Shown in pieces: positions 51,262-61,821 of a stretch of 64,000 nucleotides of DNA (the stretch's first letter is position 1; every line of letters begins with the position of its first letter). The stretch covers positions 39,777-103,776 of the forward strand of contig NZ_JPMD01000002.1 in assembly GCF_000732635.1 (NCBI RefSeq), read 5' to 3'. The notes below the pieces were generated by a model, which saw only the letters and a program-made list of their open reading frames with translations, was not told the DNA's origin and made no database searches. Source of the stretch: Clostridium sulfidigenes (lineage in GTDB: Bacteria; Bacillota; Clostridia; Clostridiales; Clostridiaceae). The position numbers were made by a program, and so were the translations under genes.

Positions 51262-52605
51262 ATGAAAAAATTTATAGTTTCTTCTCTTTTAACCTTTTCC
51301 CTAATCCTTTCTTCCATCAGTTATAATAGCCTAATGCTAACTAAAAACTTCGATGCTAAGGAAGTAAAAGAAACTATCCATTATCTATCTTCTGATGAGT
51401 TTAAAGGTCGATTAAGTGGAACCTTAGAAAATGCTTTAGTTGGCGCCTATATAAAGGATGAGTTTGAACACATAGGATTAGAACCCCTAAGTAATGGCTA
51501 TTACCAAAGCTTTCAAGTAAATTACCCTAAGAGTTTGTCAGATGAACCTATGATTGCAGTTATTGATAAAGATAAGAAAATACATAAGATTTTAGAATAC
51601 GGTGTTAATTACAAAGAAGATTTACTTAACTTTAGGAATACAGAGATAGAGTTTGATAACTTAGATGTCTCTTCTAGAAACAATGATGCAATAGCAGTTT
51701 CTAATGACATGGGGACTGCAATATTTTATACTTCTTCTAATAATACTCTTGGGTTTAGAAGTTCTTTTTACGAAGAGAGTAATAAAGGACTGTTTATTAC
51801 AGTGACAAAGGAAACTCTTGCCGAAATAGAAAGTTATTTAAATGAAGGTTTTTCAATCTACACCTATATCCCTTATTCTATAGAAGAAGCAAGTATCAAT
51901 AATATAGTAGGTTTAATTAAAGGTAAAGATTCATCTCTTCCACCTTTAATCCTAGGTGCCCACTTCGATCATATAGGTACTGATCTAGGTGGAACTGTTT
52001 ATAATGGAGCTTTGGATAATGCTTCTGGAGTATCATTTCTCTTAGAGCTTGCTAAGTACATTAAAACCTTAGGCATTCCTGATAGAGATATAATCTTTGT
52101 TTCCTTTAATGCTGAAGAATTTGGACTTAAAGGCTCTAAAGCCTTTGTAGAAGAATATAGGGACTTAATATCTGGAAGTAGAGTTTATAACTTTGATATG
52201 ATTGGAAGCTATGACGGTACCCCTCTTTGTATTATGGCTGGTAAAACTAATACGGCTAAAACTCCTATAGTAGAAGAATTAACTAAGGCATTCCAAGATA
52301 AAAAAATATATTTTAATTACATCTTTGAGAATTCTAGTGACCATGGTTCCTTTGTAGATGCAGGGATTGAGGCTGTAACCCTTTGTGACTATGATTTATC
52401 TAGAATTCATACCCCAAATGATAAAATAGAATATATTAGTGAAGAAGCAATTGATAGATGCTTTAGTGTTATGAAAACTCAAATATTTAAAGATAGTTAT
52501 TCTAGTAATATACTATATAATCATTTAGAATTAATTCTATTTCTATCCTTAGGTGCTTCTCTAATTCTAAGTGCTATCTATTACAACACAAAAAAGAGTA
52601 GTTAA
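51262..52605 (+). CDS. secreted/membrane-anchored M28 family zinc aminopeptidase
   Basis: 447 residues. N-terminal signal/anchor (about 4-24) and a second hydrophobic segment near the C-terminus (about 418-440), so it probably sits outside, tethered at both ends. Zn-site motifs of M28: L-G-A-H-F-D-H-I-G, N-G-A-L-D-N-A-S-G, F-N-A-E-E-F-G-L-K-G-S, N-F-D-M-I-G, and the late S-D-H-G. A PA-like insert probably lies before the catalytic part. Cleaves N-terminal amino acids of peptides. SD AAGGTGATG; monocistronic. Confidence 0.9.
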   Translation: MKKFIVSSLLTFSLILSSISYNSLMLTKNFDAKEVKETIHYLSSDEFKGRLSGTLENALVGAYIKDEFEHIGLEPLSNGYYQSFQVNYPKSLSDEPMIAVIDKDKKIHKILEYGVNYKEDLLNFRNTEIEFDNLDVSSRNNDAIAVSNDMGTAIFYTSSNNTLGFRSSFYEESNKGLFITVTKETLAEIESYLNEGFSIYTYIPYSIEEASINNIVGLIKGKDSSLPPLILGAHFDHIGTDLGGTVYNGALDNASGVSFLLELAKYIKTLGIPDRDIIFVSFNAEEFGLKGSKAFVEEYRDLISGSRVYNFDMIGSYDGTPLCIMAGKTNTAKTPIVEELTKAFQDKKIYFNYIFENSSDHGSFVDAGIEAVTLCDYDLSRIHTPNDKIEYISEEAIDRCFSVMKTQIFKDSYSSNILYNHLELILFLSLGASLILSAIYYNTKKSS

Positions 52606-52611
52606 TTGTGA

Positions 52612-52672
52612 TAAAATCCCACCTCCGTAACTACATGAAATTTAATTATTTCATGTGTCTACTTAAGTGGGA
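52612..52672. terminator. structured terminator between peptidase gene and prfB
   Basis: Outer arms AATCCCAC / GTGGGATT and an inner stem ATGAAATttaattATTTCAT. Probably bidirectional for the convergent genes. Confidence 0.6.
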
Positions 52673-52686
52673 TTATATCATTGAAA

Positions 52687-53794
52687 CTACTCTTTTATTT
52701 GTTTTAGATATTCATTTATAAACATATCTATATTTCCATCCATTACTGAACCTACATTAGAAGTTTCAGCTCCAGTTCTATGATCCTTAACTAAATTATA
52801 AGGGTGGAATACATAGGATCTTATCTGACTTCCCCATGCATTATCCTTTATTTCCCCTGTTATATCCTCAATTTTATCCTTATGCTCACGAATTTTAATG
52901 TCTATAAGCTTAGCTTTCAGCATCTTTAAAGCATACTCCTTATTAGTATGCTGACTTCTTTCATTTTGACATTGCACTATGATATTAGTAGGTATATGGG
53001 TTATTCTTACTGCAGAATCTGTAGTATTTACATGCTGTCCACCTGACCCACTAGATCTATAGGTATCTATTTTTAAATCCTCTGATCTAATTTCTATATC
53101 TTGATTTTCAGTAAGCTCTGGTAAAACTTCACATCCAGCAAAGGATGTTTGCCTTTTTCCACTAGAGTTATAGGGTGATATCCTAACTAACCTATGAACA
53201 CCCTTTTCTGATTTTAAATATCCATAGGCAAAATCTCCAGTAACCTTAATAGTAACTGCCTTAATTCCAGCTTCATCATCTGCTACATAGTTTAAAACTG
53301 TAACCTTAAAACCATGGGCTTCACACCATCTAGTATACATTCTGTATAACATATTAGTCCAGTCCTGAGCATCGTTGCCTCCAGCACCTGTATGAAGCTC
53401 CAGTATAGCATTGTTTCTATCATATTCTCCACTTAAAAGAGTTTCTATATTAAGATTTTCTATCTCTTCTCCTATGGACTTTAATTCACTTTTTATATCC
53501 TTGTAAGAGGAGGAATCTTCCTCCTCCAAACTCATCTCTATCAAAATTTGAACATCCTCTGTTCTAATCTCCAAATTATTAAAATTATCTAATTTATCCT
53601 TTATCGATTTAGCATTCTGAGTAATTTCTTGTGCCTTATTTATATCACTCCAAAAATCCACTTCTTGCATTTTAAACTCAAGTTCAGATAATTTCTTTTC
53701 TTCTGCTGCTATGTCAAAGAGACACCTTCAATTCTTGTAATTTTCCACTGATGACATTTACTTCATTTAAGCATTCTTCTAATTGTAATATCAC
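52687..53794 (-). CDS. prfB: peptide chain release factor 2 with programmed +1 frameshift
   Basis: Starts at GTG 53794 (AGGAGAATAAAA upstream, inside the secA end). Codons 1-26 end in K-V-S-L, then in-frame TGA (53716-53714). Reading CTT-TGA-C with a +1 shift gives L-D-I-A-A-E-E-K-K-L and continues to 52687 (368 aa). AAGGTG before CTTTGAC acts as the internal SD. The G-G-Q motif (S-G-G-Q-H-V-N) and the S-P-x-type specificity region are present. Recognises UGA/UAA; the frameshift is the known RF2 autoregulation. Confidence 0.96.
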
Positions 53795-53796
53795 TT

Positions 53797-56299
53797 TTAT
53801 TCTCCTCTTCCACAACAGTTCTTATATTTATATCCTGATCCACATGGACATGGGTCATTCCTATTTGGTTTAGCTTGTTTTTTTACTGGCTCTTTCTTTA
53901 AAGATTTATCTTCGTTAGTTGAAGTTATTTCAGCTACTCTTTCTCTTTCTGGAGCCTTCTCAACTTTAACATGGAATAGGTACTTAACTGTTTCATGCTT
54001 AATATTTTCTATCATTTCCGCAAACATTTCGCTACCTTCCATTTGATACGCTTGAGCTGGATCTTGTTGCTTATATGCTCTAAGTCCTATACCTTGTTTT
54101 AAGTGATCCATACTATCAATATGATCCATCCACTTAGAATCAACTATCTTAAGTAGGATAACTCTTTCAATTTCTCTCATTTGCTCTTCGCCAAATTCTA
54201 CTTCTTTTTCAGCATATAATTCTATTGCTTTATCTAGTAATAATTCTACAATCTCATTATTAGATAACTTAGCAATTTCATCTACTGTAACAGTATCTTT
54301 AGGTAGATATATATCTTCCATGTATTTTACTAATTTATTTAATTCATCTTCAAAAGTATCATCTACACCACTAATATGAGTATTAACTGAACTTTCTATA
54401 ACATCCTGTATCATTGTTTGTATTTGATCTTTTATATTAGCTCCCATAAGAACTTCTTGTCTTTGTTTGTAAATAATTTCTCTTTGTTTATTCATTACGT
54501 CGTCATATTTAACAACATTCTTTCTAACGTCAAAGTTATTTCCTTCAACTTTTTTTTTGTGCACTTTCTATAGCACCACTAACCATTTTACTCTCAATGG
54601 CATCTTCTTCTTGAAGCCCTAATTTATCAATCATACCTCCAAGTCTCTCAGAACCAAATATTCTCATTAAATCATCTTCAAGACAAATATAGAATCTAGA
54701 TTCACCTGGGTCACCTTGACGACCAGAACGTCCTCTTAATTGGTTATCTATACGTCTTGATTCATGTCTTTCTGTACCTAATATCTTTAAGCCTCCAAGT
54801 TCTACTACTCCTTCTCCAAGCTTAATATCAGTACCTCTACCAGCCATGTTAGTAGCAATAGTTACAGCACCCTTTTGTCCAGCTAATGCTACAATTTCTG
54901 CTTCTCTTTCATGGTACTTAGCATTTAATACTTGGTGTGGTATTCCTTTTTTCTTAAGCATAGCAGAAATTACTTCAGACTTATCTATACTTACTGTACC
55001 AACTAAAACTGGCTGACCTTTTTTATGAGTTTCAGTTACCTCATCTACTAAACACTTATATTTTCCTTTAATAGTCTTATAAACAACATCTGGATGGTCT
55101 ACTCTTGCTATCGGCATATGAGTTGGTATTACTATTACATCAAGACCATAAATATCTCTAAATTCAGCTTCTTCAGTCTCAGCAGTACCAGTCATACCTG
55201 CAAGCTTAGTATACATTCTAAAGTAGTTTTGGAACGTTATAGTTGCAAGAGTTTTAGACTCTTTTTCAACCTTAACTCCCTCTTTTGCTTCAATAGCTTG
55301 ATGTAATCCATCACTATATCTTCTACCTTCCATAAGTCTTCCTGTAAAGTCATCAACAATAACTACTTCTCCATCTTTTACTATATAGTCCTTTTCATTC
55401 TTCATTATGTGATTTGCTTTTAACGCTTGAACTAAATGGTGTTGAATATCCATATTTTCAGGATCTGCATAATTTTCTAAGTGGAAGTACTTTTCTGCCT
55501 TTGCTATACCTTCATCAGTAAGAATAACGGAATTTCTCTTTTCATCTATTAAATAATCTTCTTCTAATAATCCCTTAACGAAGAAGTCTGCAATTCTATA
55601 AAAATCAGTAGACTTATCTCCTTGACCTGATATTATAAGTGGAGTTCTAGCCTCATCTATAAGTATTGAGTCAACCTCATCCACAATAACATAGTTTAAT
55701 TCTCTTTGAACTTTTTCTTCTTTATAAACTACCATGTTATCCCTTAGGTAGTCGAATCCAAATTCATTATTAGTACCATAAGTGATATCACAATTATACA
55801 TTTGTTGTTTTTCTATCTGAGTTTGACCATGAACTATAACTCCTACTGTAAGACCTAGAAATTCATGAACTCTTCCCATTTCATCTCTATCTCTCTTAGC
55901 AAGATAGTCATTAACTGTGATTATGTGCACACCCTTACCAGCTAAAGCATTTAAATAAGATGGTAGAGTGGCAACTAAAGTTTTACCTTCTCCTGTTCTC
56001 ATCTCTGAAACTCTACCTTGGTGTAAGACAACTCCACCTATAATCTGAACATCATAATGTCTAAGACCAAGAACTCTTTTAGATGCTTCTCTAACTACCG
56101 CAAAAGCTTCTGGAAGAATATCATCTAATGTCTCACCCTTTTTTAATCTACCTTTAAATTCTTCTGTTTTTTGTTTCAATTCTTCATCACTTAATTTTTC
56201 TATAATCTCCTCAAGAGAATTAACCTTTTTAACTATTGGCATAATTCTTTTAATTTCTCTTTCACTGTAGGTACCAAATATCTTGTTAAATATTTTCAT
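53797..56299 (-). CDS. secA: preprotein translocase ATPase SecA, frame interrupted at an A9 run
   Basis: ATG 56299. The first frame has the SecA DEAD motor ([19 protein letters not shown]) and runs 584 codons to E-S-A-Q-K-K, then stops at 54545. The second frame resumes at [17 protein letters not shown] and ends at 53797 with the zinc motif [13 protein letters not shown]. The shift lies at A9 (T9 on plus, 54550-54558); A8 restores an 833-aa SecA of normal size. SecA is essential, so either base error or slippage. Drives Sec export at the membrane. Confidence 0.95.
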
Positions 56300-56475
56300 C
56301 TAAAATCATCCTCACTCTTTCTATCTAAGGTTTGTTAGCTATAATCATCACATAAATACTAATTTAGATTATATCAGTTATTCTTTGTCACTTCAACTTT
56401 ATACCCACAATTTTCATCCAAAATAAGTAAATTTATGTTCTATTTTAATATAGTATTAATAATTTCTATTGCCAT

Positions 56476-56509
56476 AAAAAACTCTATAGCTAATGCCATA
56501 GAGTTTTTA
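56476..56509. terminator. terminator between hpf and secA
   Basis: AAAAACTCTATGGC-ATTA-GCTATAGAGTTTTTTA, good in both directions. Confidence 0.85.
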
Positions 56510-56552
56510 TTAATATAATAAGTATATTTTAAACTTTTCTTTAAAACTAATT

Positions 56553-57083
56553 TTAGAAATCTTGTTCAATTAAACCATAATTTCCGTCTTTTCTTTTATA
56601 AACAACATTTACTTCATCTGTATCGCCATTCATAAATACGTAGAAATCATGTCCTAAAAGTTCCATTTGTAACACCGCTTCTTCTTGGCTCATAGGTTTT
56701 ATAGCAAATCTTTTAGTCTTTACTATCCTTGGCTCTTTTTCTTCGTCATAGTCAGCATAGCGTTCTATATTATTAAATCTTAAAGAACTGTCATAATTTC
56801 TTCTTTCAAGCTTAGTTTTTTGTTTTCTTATTTGACCTTCAAGCTTGTCAATTACAGTATCTATTGCATTATACATATCTCCATTTCTTACTTCTGCTCT
56901 TAATAATGCACTGTTAAACGGAATTATTACTTCAATTTTGTGTATATTCTTCTCCACACTTAGTGTAGCTGTAGCATTCTCATTATTTACAAAGAATTTA
57001 TCCAATTTTGATAACTTCTTTTCTACTGCAGCTCTAAGCCCTTCAGTAACCTCGATATTTCTTCCTATAACTCTAACTTTCAT
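56553..57083 (-). CDS. hpf: long-form hibernation promoting factor (HPF/RaiA family)
   Basis: About 176 residues from ATG 57083 (SD AGGGGAG; the frame begins 18 nt upstream). N-terminal RaiA fold (V-R-V-I-G-R-N-I-E-V-T-E-G-L, beta-alpha pattern to about 100) and a C-terminal dimerisation domain starting near 125 (R-F-A-I-K-P-M-S-Q-E-E-A-V-L-Q-M-E-L-L-G-H-D-F-Y-V-F). This is the long HPF that forms 100S ribosome dimers. Lies downstream of the raiA-type RNA. Confidence 0.94.
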   Translation of the reverse strand: MKVRVIGRNIEVTEGLRAAVEKKLSKLDKFFVNNENATATLSVEKNIHKIEVIIPFNSALLRAEVRNGDMYNAIDTVIDKLEGQIRKQKTKLERRNYDSSLRFNNIERYADYDEEKEPRIVKTKRFAIKPMSQEEAVLQMELLGHDFYVFMNGDTDEVNVVYKRKDGNYGLIEQDF

Positions 57084-57428
57084 AATTCCAGCTCCCCTCA
57101 TATTAAAAAGGATTATTGTGGTTCCTTTTAATATTTCTATTTTGTAATTATATTTTAAGCTTTACTATAAATACTTGCAAGAAGGCTTTACTCAATATTC
57201 TGAAAAGTTTTCTTTCTAGCCTTTTCTAGCTTACTTTTCCTTCACTCTACGACTTATAACGCCTTTACATAGTATATGATTTTTTTCATATTTTATGTTA
57301 TAATAAAATTACATGTGCTGGATATCATATAATAAAAATATAAAAATTGTTTATACATATTTAAAAATTTAAACATCATTTCATAACTAAAGTTAAAAAT
57401 ACAGCTTCAATATATAATGTAATAAAAA

Positions 57429-57446
57429 AAGTGGCATGCACCACGT
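57429..57446 (-). terminator. hairpin with T7 after the raiA-type RNA
   Basis: GTGGTGCATGCCAC followed by TTTTTTT on minus, 50 nt downstream of the first terminator. Might be a backup terminator or the end of a second short transcript. Confidence 0.55.
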
Positions 57447-57496
57447 TCCTAACGTAAAACCAATAAAACGTAAAAATCTATACTTTCCTATACACT

Positions 57497-57749
57497 AAAA
57501 AATAGCAGTCCATAAAAGACTGCTAATTAGCACCATTAAGGTACTTATGTCGTTTGACCTGGTCTTTGACCCCACACTCGCCTACTGGAGCTTTTGCTAC
57601 CCAGAATTACCCTCTCACTACTAACCCTCTCGCATTATAATACGGTAGGACTTACTTCTAAGCCGCACCATGCTCATTAAACATTTTATTTAACTTACGT
57701 GGATCGTTTCGCCTGCGACTGGCATCGACTTTCAACCACAAACCCGACT
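57497..57749 (-). ncRNA. raiA-motif structured noncoding RNA
   Basis: A ~250-nt, comparatively GC-rich tract between comFC and hpf, with no ORF on minus. It begins GTCGGGTTTGTGGTTG, has conserved-looking unpaired runs and GGTCAAAGACCAGGTCA..ACGACATAAGTACCTTAATGG, and ends in a terminator hairpin AGCAGTC-TTTTATG-GACTGCT with T6 (57504-57524). Position, size and strand fit the raiA motif RNA of Firmicutes. Not RNase P, tmRNA, 6S or SRP by signature. Function of the class is still poorly defined. Confidence 0.78.
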
Positions 57750-57754
57750 CTTAT

Positions 57755-57782
57755 ATTATACTCTACTTTTCGCCGCTGTCAA
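57755..57782 (-). promoter_or_regulatory. near-consensus sigma-A promoter of the raiA-type RNA inside comFC
   Basis: TTGACA (57782-57777), 16-nt spacer, TATAAT (57760-57755), both perfect hexamers. The -10 overlaps the comFC stop. Confidence 0.85.
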
Positions 57783-58436
57783 TATAAAAACTTCATTGGC
57801 CTTTATTTCCTTAATAGCTTTTGCCGCATAAAAAGCTGTAGCTCCAGATGTGATTACATCATCGATAATGAGTACTCTCTTTCCTTCTATTTCTTTTTTA
57901 TTTTTAACTATAAAAGAATCCTTTATATTTTCCCATCTTTTTATATTGTCTAATCCAATTTGATCTGCACTATCACTTGCTTTATAAAGCAATTCCTTGT
58001 AAGGAATTTTACAATTTTTACTTATATATTTACAAAGTACTTCACATTGATTAAACCCTCTACTTTTTAAAGCAGATTTACTACTTGGAATAAAGGTTAA
58101 TATATCTACCTTATCCTTTAAATTTTCTAATATAAAATCACACATATAACCTGCTAATATTTTTCCTGCTAAAAAACTCTTATTGTATTTAAGTTTTAAA
58201 ATCAATTTCTTTAATTCATAGCCGTAGAATCCTAAAGAATAGCTTATAAATTCCTCATCTTGGTAAGTTATTAAGGACTCTATATTAATTATATTAATGC
58301 TCTTTTTACATTTTTCACAAATATAATCCTTATCTTCATATTCATCACATATTATGCATTTATCATCTATTCCATATATAGTGGACAATATATTATCTAC
58401 TATCTGTTTTATAATTTCAAAACTCCCTCTTCCCAA
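57756..58436 (-). CDS. comFC: ComFC-like phosphoribosyltransferase-family protein
   Basis: 226 residues. N-terminal zinc-type cysteines (C-I-I-C-D-E-Y and Y-I-C-E-K-C), middle A-L-K-S-R-G-F-N-Q-C-E, and PRPP-binding-like V-L-I-I-D-D-V-I-T-S-G-A-T near 200, as in ComFC/GntX. In competent bacteria it takes part in DNA uptake. Overlaps the ComFA-like gene by 28 nt. The start is uncertain (TTG 58436 gives the frame). Confidence 0.88.
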   Translation of the reverse strand: MGRGSFEIIKQIVDNILSTIYGIDDKCIICDEYEDKDYICEKCKKSINIINIESLITYQDEEFISYSLGFYGYELKKLILKLKYNKSFLAGKILAGYMCDFILENLKDKVDILTFIPSSKSALKSRGFNQCEVLCKYISKNCKIPYKELLYKASDSADQIGLDNIKRWENIKDSFIVKNKKEIEGKRVLIIDDVITSGATAFYAAKAIKEIKANEVFILTAAKSRV

Positions 58437-59431
58437 GCTCTTTTATTTAACTCCCTTAAAATATTTTTACATCTATCCATATCCTCAGTTTCACTATTAC
58501 AAAGAAAAATAACCTCTTCTCGCTCTGCCATAGATCTTCTATTTATCTTACTAGATATATAAACCAAATCCTTATAATTAAAGTTATCATTATCTGCAAA
58601 AAAAATCATAATATTCAAAGGATGCACTCCATAATAGTTCTCATTATAATTATTAGTAACCAATATACCATACTCTGCTAGTAAAAATTTAGACAGTTCC
58701 TTCTTGTCACTATCTCCTGTTATATCTTTAAATATATTTTTTGTAAGCTTATGGTCTATATTAGAAAGATAATTATAAACCTTATGAGTTTTCTCATCAT
58801 CTGGAGTATATATTAAAACCTTCTTATTAGTATTTATTGACCACTCTAGGTATTCATATACACTCATAGGTATTTCTTCTTCTATATTTACTCTAGTTAC
58901 CATAATCCTAGGTTCAGCAATAGGAACTTGTTTATCTTTTCTTAAATTATATAATATTAACTCATTATGAAAAATTGGTTCCGTGGAATAACTAATCATA
59001 GTTCCATAGTTATTACATAGATACTCCATTAGCTTATTTATAGATTCATTGCTATATATAGGCCTAGAATTTATTTCATCATATATAATAAAGTCAAATT
59101 TCTCATTTAAGTATAAGGCTCTACTGTGGGTACATATATTAACTTTACCTGTATATGCTATATCATTCTCACCTTCAATAGAATTTATAAAAATTTTATT
59201 AATCAATCCTAATATCTTTACCTCTTCTATATCTGTATTTATTATATATAATATCTTTTTACTTTCTTTAAAACACCAGTTAAATACCTTATTAAAAATT
59301 TGTTTTTTATTATTTAATGCAGAAATTATATTTATTTTATGCAACTTCTTTTTAGCACCATCTAATATGGTATCTTCTATAGATTTCTTTGATGCCTCCA
59401 CTATCTCTCTATTGGTTTTTATAAATGACAT
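58409..59431 (-). CDS. ComFA-like helicase-related protein lacking a Walker A motif
   Basis: About 340 residues from ATG 59431 (SD TAGGAGCG; the frame begins 45 nt earlier, overlapping recD2). Position between recD2 and comFC, plus F-D-F-I-I-Y-D-E-I-N-S (Walker B-like) and K-K-V-L-I-Y-T-P-D-D-E helicase-C-type strand, suggest a ComFA relative. The expected P-loop is missing; the place reads S-A-L-N-N-K-K-Q-I. So ATP hydrolysis is doubtful. Zn-type N-terminal cysteines of ComFA are also absent. A clostridial degenerate version is the best guess. Confidence 0.55.
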   Translation of the reverse strand: MSFIKTNREIVEASKKSIEDTILDGAKKKLHKINIISALNNKKQIFNKVFNWCFKESKKILYIINTDIEEVKILGLINKIFINSIEGENDIAYTGKVNICTHSRALYLNEKFDFIIYDEINSRPIYSNESINKLMEYLCNNYGTMISYSTEPIFHNELILYNLRKDKQVPIAEPRIMVTRVNIEEEIPMSVYEYLEWSINTNKKVLIYTPDDEKTHKVYNYLSNIDHKLTKNIFKDITGDSDKKELSKFLLAEYGILVTNNYNENYYGVHPLNIMIFFADNDNFNYKDLVYISSKINRRSMAEREEVIFLCNSETEDMDRCKNILRELNKRAWEEGVLKL

Positions 59432-59445
59432 AAAATCGCTCCTAC

Positions 59446-61653
59446 CTACATATGAATTATCTCTCTTATTCTCCATTTAAGTCCTGAATATCTCTCAAAA
59501 CTTCTATTGTTATCTTTCATAAATTCAACTACTTTAGAATTACCTACCAATACAACTAACTTCTTAGCCCTAGTTATTCCAGTGTAAAGCAAATTTCTGT
59601 TCATCAGTAGCGGTGGTCCCATAAACATAGGCATAATAACTACAGGAAATTCACTTCCTTGGCTCTTATGGATAGTAACTGCATAAGCTAAAGTTATTTC
59701 ATCTAAGTCGCTTTCCTCATACTCTACGATTTTATCATCTTCAAAGCATACAGTAATCTTATCCTCATCCTCACTAATTTCTGTTATATACCCCACATCT
59801 CCATTAAATACACCCTTACCTTCTTCACTGGAATTATTTTTGCTCCATTTTAGAGTATAGTTATTTTTAATTTGCATAACCTTATCTCCTACTCTAAAAA
59901 TCATATCTTTAATCTCAACTTCATCCTTATCTTTACTTTTAGGATTTAACACTTGCTGAAGTTGTATATTTAAATTATCTATTCCCATAATTCCCTTACG
60001 CATAGGTGATAATACCTGTATATCTCTAACACTATCCCATTCCACATTAAACTTAGGAAGTCTCGTTTTCACTAATCCAATGATTTTTTCTAACATCACT
60101 TCACTATCTGCAGCTCTTTCAAGATAGAAATCACTATTTTTGGTATTTAAAATAGGCATCTTGCCTTCATTTATTAAGTGGGCATTTTGTACTATCATAC
60201 TTTCTTGACCTTGTCTAAATATCTCATTAAGTCTTACAACTTTTACTGCATCACTTTCTATGATATCCCTAAGAACATTTCCTGGTCCCACTGATGGCAG
60301 CTGATCCACATCTCCTACTATTATTAGTCTAGTTCCCACTTGCATTGCTTTTAAAAGAGCATTCATAAGACTTATATCTACCATAGAGGCTTCATCCACT
60401 ATTAAAACATCACATTCTATGGCAGATGTTTCATTTTCTATTTCATCTACCTCTTCTTCACTATAACTTCCTATTTCCAAAAGTCTATGGATAGTTTTTG
60501 CTTCTCTACCTGTAGCTTCAGCCATCCTTTTTGCTGCTCTTCCTGTAGGTGCAGCCATAAATACCTTAAGTCCTAAGCTCTCAAAAATACTTACAATACA
60601 ATTTATAATTGTTGTCTTTCCTGTTCCAGGTCCCCCTGTTATAACCTCTATCCCATTAAAAAAAGCACCCTCTATAGCTTCTTTTTGAGAATTGGCTAAT
60701 TTAATATTTGCTTTACTTTCAAAGTCATTAATTTTCTCATTTACATTTAAACTTAATTTATCATAATTAGTAGTGGCTAGTTCTACTATTTTACGTGTTA
60801 CAGACATCTCTAGATAAAGATAGGACATATTATATACCGCATCTATATTATCTACTACCTCTACCTTAATCTTTCCATCAATTATCAGCTCATAAACTCC
60901 TTCATCAAATTTCTCACTGTTTATCTCCAGAAGTTTCATTCCTTTATCCCTTAATCTATCCATAGGTATAAAGGTATTCCCTATAGTACAAAATTCATTA
61001 ATTATATATATAACTCCACTTTTTATTCTAAATAGAGAGTCCTTCTCTATGCCCAAGCTCTTAGCTATGGAATCCGCTGTTCTAAACCCAATTCCACTTA
61101 TGTATTCTGTTAATATATATGGATTATCCTTAACTATATTTATGCAGTTAACTCCAAATTTCTTGTAAATCTTCATTGCCATATTAACAGTTATGCCGTA
61201 ACTTTGAAAGAAAATAATAATATCCTTAGTAACCCTCTGCTCTAAATAAGATTTCATAATGGTATTTATTCTCTTTTTACCTATGCCAGGAATCTCTTCA
61301 AGCTTTTCTATATTACTATCTAATATTTTTATTGTATCTTCTCCAAAAAATTCTACTATTTTTTTTGCTGTAACCTTTCCTATACCTTCAATGACTCCAC
61401 TAGCTAAATATTTTTCGATGCCGCTAGTAGTTGTAGGTATTATTTCATGTATGCTTTCTATTTTAAACTGCTTACCAAACTTAGGATGAACAGTCCACTC
61501 CCCTTGAACACTATATTCTTGGGATTCATTTATAAATGGTATTGTTCCAACAATGGTGACAACTTCCTTATCACACCTTAGTTTACATATTGTATACCCA
61601 TTATCATCATTTCTAAATACAACTGTTTCAACTATCCCTTCAATGGTTATCAT
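59446..61653 (-). CDS. recD2: RecD2-type SF1 helicase
   Basis: 735 residues. N-terminal OB-like part, helix-hairpin-helix (I-G-K-V-T-A-K-K-I-V, I-P-G-I-G-K-K-R-I near 100-125), Walker A G-G-P-G-T-G-K-T-T near 340, D-E-A-S-M-V-D near 422, G-D-V-D-Q-L-P-S, and late A-V-T-I-H-K-S-Q-G-S-E-F near 685. RecD2 unwinds 5'-3' in repair. First of recD2-comFA-like-comFC. Confidence 0.95.
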   Translation of the reverse strand: MITIEGIVETVVFRNDDNGYTICKLRCDKEVVTIVGTIPFINESQEYSVQGEWTVHPKFGKQFKIESIHEIIPTTTSGIEKYLASGVIEGIGKVTAKKIVEFFGEDTIKILDSNIEKLEEIPGIGKKRINTIMKSYLEQRVTKDIIIFFQSYGITVNMAMKIYKKFGVNCINIVKDNPYILTEYISGIGFRTADSIAKSLGIEKDSLFRIKSGVIYIINEFCTIGNTFIPMDRLRDKGMKLLEINSEKFDEGVYELIIDGKIKVEVVDNIDAVYNMSYLYLEMSVTRKIVELATTNYDKLSLNVNEKINDFESKANIKLANSQKEAIEGAFFNGIEVITGGPGTGKTTIINCIVSIFESLGLKVFMAAPTGRAAKRMAEATGREAKTIHRLLEIGSYSEEEVDEIENETSAIECDVLIVDEASMVDISLMNALLKAMQVGTRLIIVGDVDQLPSVGPGNVLRDIIESDAVKVVRLNEIFRQGQESMIVQNAHLINEGKMPILNTKNSDFYLERAADSEVMLEKIIGLVKTRLPKFNVEWDSVRDIQVLSPMRKGIMGIDNLNIQLQQVLNPKSKDKDEVEIKDMIFRVGDKVMQIKNNYTLKWSKNNSSEEGKGVFNGDVGYITEISEDEDKITVCFEDDKIVEYEESDLDEITLAYAVTIHKSQGSEFPVVIMPMFMGPPLLMNRNLLYTGITRAKKLVVLVGNSKVVEFMKDNNRSFERYSGLKWRIREIIHM

Positions 61654-61821
61654 AAAATCTCTCCTAATACCTATTATTATCTATCTATAACTATTATTAT
61701 ACCAAATTATATCTCATATATATTAACAATATAATAAGATTTAGTAATATGGCTCAGTTTAAAATAAAAATATTTATCCTTGTTAAATTTCATAATCTAT
61801 GCAAATTTAATTATAGTCTTT

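Noticed and set aside
53711..53720. prfB as a broken gene
   Set aside because: The interruption is the known RF2 programmed frameshift with SD-like site and CTTTGAC.
57497..57749. RNase P RNA, tmRNA, SRP RNA or 6S RNA
   Set aside because: None of their signature sequences (for example the RNase P GAGGAAAGTC block or the tmRNA start) is present; position and content fit the raiA motif better.
59049..59480. 143-codon plus frame opposite the ComFA-like gene
   Set aside because: Hydrophobic shadow typical of AT-rich antisense; no SD; the minus gene is operon-linked.
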